From Spirochaetia bacterium (GTDB lineage: Bacteria; Spirochaetota; Spirochaetia; Treponematales; Breznakiellaceae), in contig BNUX01000087.1 in NCBI GenBank assembly GCA_025997675.1, positions 1 to 11,865 of the forward strand: a stretch of DNA of 11,865 nt, in the 5' to 3' direction. The notes under the pieces were generated by a model. The model saw only the letters and a list, made by a program, of their open reading frames with translations, searched no databases and had not been told where the DNA came from. Position 1 is the first letter of the stretch. Each line of letters opens with the position of its first letter. This document shows, one piece after another, positions 1 to 5,007 of this stretch. Both the position numbers and the translations under genes were made by a program.

Positions 1-2
1 TC

Positions 3-158
3 CGGGAACCTGAAAATTGGGGAGTGAACTGCCGTAGGGCTGTATTAAATATGGTATTAAAGGAATATATCAGAAAAAATAATTTAAAAAGAATATTGAA
101 GTATAAGGGTTCAAATGTATGGGAAGGGAATCTCGAAGAGATGAGGACCATGAGATGA
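3..158 (+). CDS. vapB: VapB-type antitoxin, 5' end outside the window
   Basis: The frame is open from the window edge to the TGA at 156-158. The visible 51 residues end in a helix rich in Lys/Arg followed by NVWEGNLEEMRTMR. That W-E-G-N/D-L-x-E-M-R tail is typical of the short VapB antitoxins (DUF2191 type) that neutralise PIN-domain toxins. Family members are about 65 residues long, so some 10-15 N-terminal residues probably lie upstream. An internal ATG at 51 would give only 35 residues and would cut off the segment that looks like the conserved E-x-TG-V-N/K region, so I prefer a partial gene. The last codons overlap the ATG of the next gene (ATGA at 155-158), the usual translational coupling of vapBC. 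The toxin partner is broken. Family assignment rests on the tail motif and the context. Confidence 0.7.
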   Translation, partial: REPENWGVNCRRAVLNMVLKEYIRKNNLKRILKYKGSNVWEGNLEEMRTMR

Positions 159-574
159 ATAATTTTCTGGTGGATTCAACTGTTTGGATAGAATTTTTTA
201 AGAGTGGAGAAAATTCTATCCAAGCAGAATTGCAGGAATTAATACTGCAAGAAAATAATATTTTTATATGCCCCAATATTTACCAGGAAGTATTACAAGG
301 TGTTGCGGACTAAAGTCCGAGGGATGATAAAGCATTTAAGGAAATTAAAGATATTTTATTAAATGCAATAATGTTAAATAATGAAATATTGTTTATCACC
401 GAACATGCAATAGATTTATATAGATCTTTAAGGAAAAAAGGTATAACAATCAGAAAACCATATGATTGTTTAATAGCGTCATATGCAATAATAAATGATA
501 TATACCTATTTCATAATGATACGGATTTTGACCAAATAGAAAAAGGTAGCAAATTAAAAATCTATAAATATTAA
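155..574 (+). pseudogene. vapC: VapC PIN-domain toxin interrupted by an in-frame stop inside a palindrome
   Basis: From the ATG at 155 the frame reads MNNFLVDSTVWIEFF, the start of a PIN-domain ribonuclease with its first catalytic Asp in LVDSTVW. It continues to NIYQEVLQGV, which carries the conserved Glu. A TAA at 311-313 then stops it. The same frame resumes without any shift and encodes RDDKAFKEIKDILL, later RKPYDCLIASYA and FHNDTDFDQI, which hold the remaining PIN acidic residues, and ends at 572-574. Removing the 15 bases 305-319 restores QGV-RDDK, the expected family sequence. So the gene is a normal 135-residue VapC plus a small palindromic insertion. The truncated product of 52 residues would lack half the active site. 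It is presumably inactive unless the stop is read through or translation restarts. The antitoxin overlaps it upstream. Confidence 0.85.
305..320. repeat. Mini-palindrome inserted in vapC
   Basis: The 16 bases read GCGGACTAAAGTCCGA. The core CGGACT-AA-AGTCCG is a perfect 6-bp inverted repeat. In the vapC frame it adds Ala-Asp-stop-Ser-Pro between QGV and RDDK. A similar palindrome lies in the hicA relic at 9070-9086. The right-hand boundary is uncertain by one or two bases, and no clear target-site duplication is visible here. Confidence 0.65.
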
Positions 575-641
575 TTGTAAAGCAAACTACAATAGGCCCA
601 CAATTTTACTTCATTTTCTCTTAAATATATTGAAATATTGA

Positions 642-670
642 TTGACAAAATTTCTTGAATATAATATTAT
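642..670 (+). promoter_or_regulatory. Sigma-70-type promoter for the DUF2284 gene
   Basis: A perfect TTGACA lies at 642-647 and a TATTAT at 665-670, separated by 17 bases. Transcription would begin near 677, just ahead of the GGAG at 680-683 and the ATG at 693. The match to the consensus is strong for an AT-rich region. It also shows that an apparent start codon at 642 lies inside the promoter and is not used. Confidence 0.65.
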
Positions 671-692
671 TATGAAAATGGAGATACAAATT

Positions 693-1091
693 ATGGATAA
701 CAAAGACCAAATTGAGAAAATCATAAAAGAACATAGTTTTACTGATTATAAATGGATAATTCCTCGAGAAAATATTATTGTTGCGCAATGGGTTAGGTTC
801 CGCTGTCAATTTGGCTGTAAAAATTATGGCAAGAACGGCAGTTGTCCCCCCGCAGTACCTTCGGTTGAGGAATGCCGTAAAATGATTTATGAATATGAGA
901 ACGCGATTATTTTTCATTTTTCTATACAATATGGTTCATGTATTTTTTGTAAAGATTGTATAGCCGAAGGTACTCGTATAAAATGTATCCATAAGGATAA
1001 ATCCAGACCCGGTGCTGATGCTATGGGTATTGATGTATATCAGACTGCTCATAATGTTGGGTATCCAATTCAAGTGGTTAAAGACCATTGA
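693..1091 (+). CDS. Short DUF2284-family cysteine-rich protein
   Basis: The predicted 132-residue protein has a metal-site-like cysteine pattern. CQFGCKNYGKNGSCPPAVPS lies at residues 38-57, with CIFCKDC at 83-89 and KCIH at 97-100, followed by SRPGADAMGIDVYQTA. These segments match DUF2284, a family of predicted metal-binding proteins of unknown function. Two things look unusual. The stretch between IIFHF and GSCIFC is very short, whereas I recall about 40 more residues there in the family. The C-terminus also stops at VVKDH, before the usual conserved end. It may be a trimmed or decaying copy. The start at ATG 693 was chosen because GGAG sits 9 bases upstream and a consensus promoter covers the earlier ATG. 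The nuclease gene follows 31 bases later on the same strand, so the two may be cotranscribed. Confidence 0.7.
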   Translation: MDNKDQIEKIIKEHSFTDYKWIIPRENIIVAQWVRFRCQFGCKNYGKNGSCPPAVPSVEECRKMIYEYENAIIFHFSIQYGSCIFCKDCIAEGTRIKCIHKDKSRPGADAMGIDVYQTAHNVGYPIQVVKDH

Positions 1092-1122
1092 GTGTTTTTA
1101 AGCTTTAATAGGGGTGGAGTTA

Positions 1123-2193
1123 ATGAAAGCAAATGACTTAGAACAGTTTTTAAAAGAATATAAAGCTTTTAAAAAAATTGAACATAATAAAAATTTTTTT
1201 GAAATCTCAGGATTCCCCCATTATGAAAACGTGTTTAGTAATGTACTTTCGTATTTTTTAACTAACAACTTGATATTGAAATGTTTGTTGGATTGTATAA
1301 ATACTAAATTCAATACGTTAGATGATGCTGTTTGTGATGTACGACGAGAAGAATATACCGATTCCGGGAAAAGAATAGACATTGTAATAGAAACAAATGA
1401 CTACATTATCGGAATAGAAAATAAAATCAATGCGCCTCTATATAATGATTTAGATGATTATTATAATTATCTAAAGAAATTATCGGAAAATTTGAACAAA
1501 AGACCAGTATGTATAATTCTTTCAAAAAACAAAGTATTGAATATTTCTGAAAATTGGAGAAATGTTGTCCAAAAAGAATTTTGTAATAATATTCGAAATC
1601 ACTATTCGGAATTGATTGGGCAATTAGAATATAGATATTTTTTGTTTCTTAACGAATTCGTTGAAAATATAGCATATTTACAGGGGGCAAGTGAAATGAA
1701 TAATGAGTTTTTAAAATTGGCCAAGATCGATGACAATGCTGAAAAAATTGAAAATATTATTAGCAATGGAATGGATTTGAGAAATGAACTCATTCAAATT
1801 ACCAATAGAATAATTGGTGATTTGAATGACGATGAGAATTTTACAAAGAAGTGTGTATATAATAATATTGGAGATATTGGTTATTTTTGTTCTATCGCAG
1901 TATTGCAAAACTGTTTTATTTCTGAGAAGAAATTCAATTTTACCTTTGATATTTCAGTTGATATAAACGGATTTGAAATCTCAATATTTGAAAGAAACGA
2001 AAAAGAGGATCAGGATTTTTGGGAGATACTGGAATTAATAATACATGATTTTAAAAATGATTTTACTGTTGAGAAAAGAGCGTTTTATAATAAAAACATA
2101 TCACTGAATGATTATGAAACAGTAATAACTCTGGCAAAAAAATGGCTGAAAAATTTTGATGATTATATAAAATCAAAGGACAATATTTATTAA
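1123..2193 (+). CDS. PD-(D/E)XK nuclease family protein (PDDEXK_4 type)
   Basis: This 356-residue protein starts at ATG 1123, preceded by AGGGGT at 1110-1115. An in-frame GTG at 1114 lies within that ribosome-binding region and is less likely. FPHYENVFSNVLSYFL at residues 31-46 is the N-terminal motif common in PDDEXK_4 proteins. KRIDIVIE (Asp86) followed by IIGIENKIN (Glu99 and Lys101) forms the D...ExK catalytic core, and DDYYNYLKKL plus RPVCIILS complete the fold signature. Such proteins are predicted DNA-cutting enzymes, often found in defence islands or as stand-alone accessory nucleases. The remaining 200 residues have no motif I recognise. No methylase or helicase partner adjoins it; the only methylase is 1 kb away in different composition on the other strand. 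Target and role are unknown. The gene is AT-rich, consistent with horizontal acquisition. Confidence 0.75.
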   Translation: MKANDLEQFLKEYKAFKKIEHNKNFFEISGFPHYENVFSNVLSYFLTNNLILKCLLDCINTKFNTLDDAVCDVRREEYTDSGKRIDIVIETNDYIIGIENKINAPLYNDLDDYYNYLKKLSENLNKRPVCIILSKNKVLNISENWRNVVQKEFCNNIRNHYSELIGQLEYRYFLFLNEFVENIAYLQGASEMNNEFLKLAKIDDNAEKIENIISNGMDLRNELIQITNRIIGDLNDDENFTKKCVYNNIGDIGYFCSIAVLQNCFISEKKFNFTFDISVDINGFEISIFERNEKEDQDFWEILELIIHDFKNDFTVEKRAFYNKNISLNDYETVITLAKKWLKNFDDYIKSKDNIY

Positions 2194-2262
2194 AAGCCGC
2201 ATGTCCCTAAAGGGTAAATAATCAGGTAAATTTCGCTTATGGCAATCCTCCTCTTTTCGTAT

Positions 2263-2268
2263 TATACT
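2263..2268 (+). promoter_or_regulatory. Possible -10 element directly before the AMMECR1 gene
   Basis: TATACT lies 6 bases before the ATG at 2275, and no Shine-Dalgarno sequence is visible. If used, it would give a leaderless or nearly leaderless transcript. I see no convincing -35 element, so this is tentative. Confidence 0.3.
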
Positions 2269-2274
2269 AAGCCC

Positions 2275-2856
2275 ATGGATTTTACGATTGCCCCGGAGGA
2301 ACGGAAAGCCCTTTTGGCGGACGCCCGGGAAACCATCGCCGCCAGGCTGGAAAACCGGCGGCCCGAATACCGGCGGGAGGCGGTGCTCCAGGCCATTGAC
2401 GGCGGTACTTCCGCCTTGCTCCGGCCCTGCGGGGCCTTTGTGACCCTCCACAAAAACGGCGCCCTCCGGGGCTGCATAGGCAGGATGTCCTCCCCGGACC
2501 CTCTGGAAAAAACCATCCGCATCATGGCCGCCGAAGCGGCCTTTGAAGACCCCCACTTTCCGCCCCTCACCAGGAACGAATGGCCCGCCTGCGATATCGA
2601 AATCTCCGCCCTCTCCCCCATGGAACCCTGCGCCGATCCCCGGCAGGTGGAGGTCGGCATCCACGGTCTCTACCTCAGCCTCAGGGGCCGTTCCGGGGTA
2701 TTGCTGCCCCAGGTGCCGGTGGAACAGGGCTGGAACCGGGATGAATACCTGGATTATATTTGTGTAAAAGCGGGGCTTCCCCCTGCCTCCTTTGCGGACC
2801 CGGAGGCCAGGCTTTTAACCTTTACCGCGACCATATTTGGGGAGGGGTGGCCATGA
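2275..2856 (+). CDS. AMMECR1-domain protein (AmmeMemoRadiSam system protein A-like)
   Basis: The 193-residue product matches AMMECR1 proteins in length and motifs. LRGCIGRM at residues 64-71 is the signature LRGCIG, PHFPPLTRNEW follows, and VLLPQVPVEQGW covers the second conserved block. Bacterial members are labelled AmmeMemoRadiSam system protein A because they often occur with a Memo-like protein B and a radical SAM enzyme; neither lies in this window. The biochemical role is not established. I chose the ATG at 2275 because the family begins with a charged helix like FTIAPEERKALL, and the in-frame ATG at 2239 would add an atypical tail. The stop overlaps the ATG of the next gene (ATGA at 2853-2856), so the two are translationally coupled. 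It is GC-rich, in sharp contrast to the nuclease gene before it. Confidence 0.85.
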   Translation: MDFTIAPEERKALLADARETIAARLENRRPEYRREAVLQAIDGGTSALLRPCGAFVTLHKNGALRGCIGRMSSPDPLEKTIRIMAAEAAFEDPHFPPLTRNEWPACDIEISALSPMEPCADPRQVEVGIHGLYLSLRGRSGVLLPQVPVEQGWNRDEYLDYICVKAGLPPASFADPEARLLTFTATIFGEGWP

Positions 2857-3176
2857 ACATAGACGATCCAAGGGTCGGGGAAAATCTCGGAGAGCTGTCC
2901 CGGACCCTGGCCGTTGTCCGGGAACCTGAACTTATCGAATCCTTCCTCCGCTGCCTCCTGACCCCTGCGGAGACGGCGGATGTCGCCGCCCGGTGGGCAT
3001 TGGTCAAAGCCCTGGATGAAGGGCAGCCCCAAAGGGAGATCGCGAAAAATCTGGGGATATCGCTTTGCAAAATAACCCGGGGCTCCCGGGAGTTGAAGAA
3101 AGAAAATTCCGCGTTCCGGCGAATTCTGAAAAAGGTCAAGGGAATTCACGCCAGTTCTTTATTAAGACTTCATTAA
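2853..3176 (+). CDS. trpR: Trp repressor family DNA-binding protein
   Basis: The 107-residue protein is close in length to E. coli TrpR (108). LRCLLTPAETADVAARWALV is followed by GQPQREIAKNLGISLCKITR, a helix-turn-helix at about residues 58-78, ending in ITRGSRELKK. Thr37, Arg47 and Arg76 align with the residues that contact tryptophan in E. coli TrpR. This favours a true Trp-responsive repressor over the related YerC/YecD proteins, which usually lack the ITRGS block. It should bind operator DNA as a tryptophan-loaded dimer. No trp genes are present, so any regulon is elsewhere. Its start overlaps the upstream AMMECR1 stop. Its last 41 bases overlap the 3' end of the convergent methylase gene, and its final residues (KGIHASSLLRLH) look unlike the family, so its end may have been remodelled when that gene arrived. 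Confidence 0.78.
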   Translation: MNIDDPRVGENLGELSRTLAVVREPELIESFLRCLLTPAETADVAARWALVKALDEGQPQREIAKNLGISLCKITRGSRELKKENSAFRRILKKVKGIHASSLLRLH

Positions 3177-3972
3177 CATTTCCTCTGCCTGCCGAATCCG
3201 AATTAATCGCTCTCTTTGCCTGTACGGATATAATATCAAAATAATCATGATCATATAATTCGCGAATATACTCCGTATCAGCATTACTTAATAAACATTT
3301 CGCGCCCCGGTTAGTCATTTTAATGATAACATTCCGCAGCCGTTCCTGTTCTTCTTCACCAAAACCATCTGCCTGATACCCGGTGAAATTAGTTTTATCA
3401 GGGCTATGATACGGGGGATCAAGATATACAAAAGATTTTTCACCGGCATTTATAAGGGCATTTTCAAAATCCTCATTTAACATATTAATTTCATTGGTAT
3501 TAAGGTAATCGCTAATGTGCCGCAATACAATTTCTTCACATATCGCAGGATTTTTATATCTTCCATAGGGAACATTAAAATGACCCTGGGAATTAACGCG
3601 ATACAAACCGTTAAAGCAGGTTTTGTTAAGAAATATCAAGCGGGCGGCTTTCTCAACAGGTGTCAGTGTGTTAAACCGTATCGTATTCCTATCTAAATTT
3701 CTGATTTCATAAAAAGATTCTTCATCATTTTTATAATGCTTTAATACCCTAATGAGTTCTTCAACGGTGTCTTTTATTACCCTATACGTTAGGATCAATT
3801 GTGTATTAAAATCGTTAATGATTGCCCTTTTGGGCTGCAATTCAAAAAACACCGCCCCTGCTCCCACAAAGGGCTCATAATAGGTATACTCATGTACGTT
3901 TTTGGGAAAATGTTTTTTTATCTCGGATAATAATTGCCTTTTGCCCCCAGCCCATTTTAAATATGGTTTAAT
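3136..3972 (-). CDS. dam: DNA adenine methylase (Dam/D12 class) without a standard start codon
   Basis: Reading the minus strand from 3972 gives IKPYLKWAGGKRQLL, then YYEPFVGAGAVFFEL (the SAM-binding motif), ARLIFLNKTCFNGLYRVN, FVYLDPPYHSP (the DPPY catalytic motif), TNFTGYQADGFGEEEQERL and NEVLIKNW. These are the ordered hallmarks of GATC-type N6-adenine methyltransferases. From the ATT at 3972 the length is 278 residues, the same as E. coli Dam. The oddity is the start. No ATG, GTG or TTG precedes the conserved N-terminus. The first is a GTG at 3867, inside the SAM motif, and would yield a dead protein. The codon two triplets upstream of the ATT is the TAG stop of the membrane-protein gene, in the same phase. 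Expression would need an ATT start coupled to that stop, or readthrough; otherwise it is a 5'-trimmed pseudogene. Composition is less GC-rich than both neighbours, suggesting insertion. Confidence 0.85.
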   Translation of the reverse strand: MKPYLKWAGGKRQLLSEIKKHFPKNVHEYTYYEPFVGAGAVFFELQPKRAIINDFNTQLILTYRVIKDTVEELIRVLKHYKNDEESFYEIRNLDRNTIRFNTLTPVEKAARLIFLNKTCFNGLYRVNSQGHFNVPYGRYKNPAICEEIVLRHISDYLNTNEINMLNEDFENALINAGEKSFVYLDPPYHSPDKTNFTGYQADGFGEEEQERLRNVIIKMTNRGAKCLLSNADTEYIRELYDHDYFDIISVQAKRAINSDSAGRGNVNEVLIKNWREFP

Positions 3973-3975
3973 CGC

Positions 3976-4959
3976 CTACTCCACCCGCACCCGGTAGGAA
4001 CGCATCACCAGGTAGCGCCGCAGCCGTTCCAGCCATACCGCCAGGATTCCCAGAACCAGCCGGGGCACGGCGGCCCAAAAGAGGGGGACCCCGGTGGATA
4101 CGAAGAGCACCGTGTCCTCCAGATGGGAGTGGCTGAGGCCGGCGTAATGGTTAAAAAGGTCCGCATCGGTTCTTGATACCGCCCCGGTATCGACTTCTTC
4201 TATTAACACCGCCGATCCATAGGCCAGACCCACCAGGTTTACCACTATCCACAGGTAGCCCGTATGCTCCGGGAGGCCGAATACATTCATCAGGGGGGCC
4301 ATAACCCGGCCCAGGAGCCGCATGACGCCGAACTCGTCCAGGAGCTTCTGGATAAACATGATCCCCAGAATGATAAGAAAAATCCGCAGGATGTTAAAAA
4401 GGGTTTCGATGATCCACGCCTTGAGTACCACCGGCATCCCCCCAAGGTCCAGGCCGATGGTGTGGGGTCCTAATGCGGCGGCCCCCAGATTGCTGTGGAC
4501 GGGCTTTCCCAGCTCGGCGGGGAGGATACGGTTGAGGACCCACCCTGCCAGGACGGCGCTGAAGAGGCGCAGGAAGACCATTTTGGTCAGGGAGGAGCCG
4601 GTTTTCTTCATCACCGCACATTCTACGAAGAAGTTATGGGCTAAAAAGCACATGGCAGCCAGCACCGTAAGCTCCCGGCCGGTCAGATTCAGGGTGCCAA
4701 TCACCGCCAGGGCGGAATAGATATTGATAAAAATCGAGCTAATCAGGGCCAGGGCCGCCTCCCCGGGCAGGCCGAGGTAGTGCATGAGGGGGCCCAGGAA
4801 CCGGCCGATGTAGTAGAGTATCCCTGAATAATCCAGGAACATCACCGCAAAGGATACGGGGATCATGATGCAGAGCAGGAACCGGGCGGTGGTAAAGGCC
4901 GGTTTCAGGGCTTTGCGGCCTGCCGCTAGGGTATGGTGAATAAAAGAGCTTTTTTCCAT
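3976..4959 (-). CDS. Gate-domain (nucleoside recognition) integral membrane protein
   Basis: This 327-residue hydrophobic protein has at least six likely membrane segments in two similar halves. Segments fall at about residues 26-50, 68-90, 96-115, 183-205, 234-255 and 285-310. Each half has an RFLGPLMHYLGLPGE-like or RVMAPLMNVFGLPEH loop, the pattern of a duplicated Gate domain (nucleoside recognition; related to SpmA/SpmB). The second half has NHYAGLSHSHLEDT, a conserved polar cluster seen in this family. The substrate is unknown; homologues are predicted transport or gating proteins, and the Spm name does not imply sporulation here. The ATG at 4959 begins MEKSSFIHH; upstream sequence in this frame is antisense to the DUF4954 gene. 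It is transcribed divergently from DUF4954, with only 48 bases between the start codons. Its TAG stop is immediately followed, in phase, by the methylase reading frame. Confidence 0.75.
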   Translation of the reverse strand: MEKSSFIHHTLAAGRKALKPAFTTARFLLCIMIPVSFAVMFLDYSGILYYIGRFLGPLMHYLGLPGEAALALISSIFINIYSALAVIGTLNLTGRELTVLAAMCFLAHNFFVECAVMKKTGSSLTKMVFLRLFSAVLAGWVLNRILPAELGKPVHSNLGAAALGPHTIGLDLGGMPVVLKAWIIETLFNILRIFLIILGIMFIQKLLDEFGVMRLLGRVMAPLMNVFGLPEHTGYLWIVVNLVGLAYGSAVLIEEVDTGAVSRTDADLFNHYAGLSHSHLEDTVLFVSTGVPLFWAAVPRLVLGILAVWLERLRRYLVMRSYRVRVE

Positions 4960-4996
4960 AGTCCTGGGGATGATAGCATAAAACGGCGGGAAGGAA

Positions 4997-5002
4997 TATA
5001 CT
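4997..5002 (+). promoter_or_regulatory. Possible -10 element just ahead of the DUF4954 start
   Basis: TATACT lies 5 bases before the ATG at 5008, so a transcript from it would be leaderless. An AAGGA at 4991-4995 could instead act as a ribosome-binding site, though 12 bases is long spacing. Both readings cannot apply to one transcript. No good -35 element is visible. Confidence 0.3.
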
Positions 5003-5007
5003 ACGCT

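Noticed and set aside
1..14. The first 14 bases equal 2917-2930 (TCCGGGAACCTGAA) and read Arg-Glu-Pro-Glu in both genes.
   Set aside because: A 14-base match is not very unlikely in a window this size, the flanks do not match, and the proteins are unrelated.
2205..2214. CCCTAAAGGG after the nuclease gene looked like a third mini-palindrome or a terminator.
   Set aside because: The arms are too short and neither flank fits the GCRGAC/GTCYGA pattern; no T-run follows.
2899..2922. CCCGGAC and GTCCGGG form an inverted repeat with a 10-base loop at the start of trpR, a possible regulatory hairpin.
   Set aside because: It lies fully inside TrpR coding sequence with ordinary residues and has no T-run; GC-rich genes produce such repeats often.
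1123..3972. PDDEXK nuclease plus Dam methylase as one restriction-modification system.
   Set aside because: They lie on opposite strands, are separated by two core genes, differ in composition and lack a specificity partner; the nuclease type is not a known GATC enzyme.
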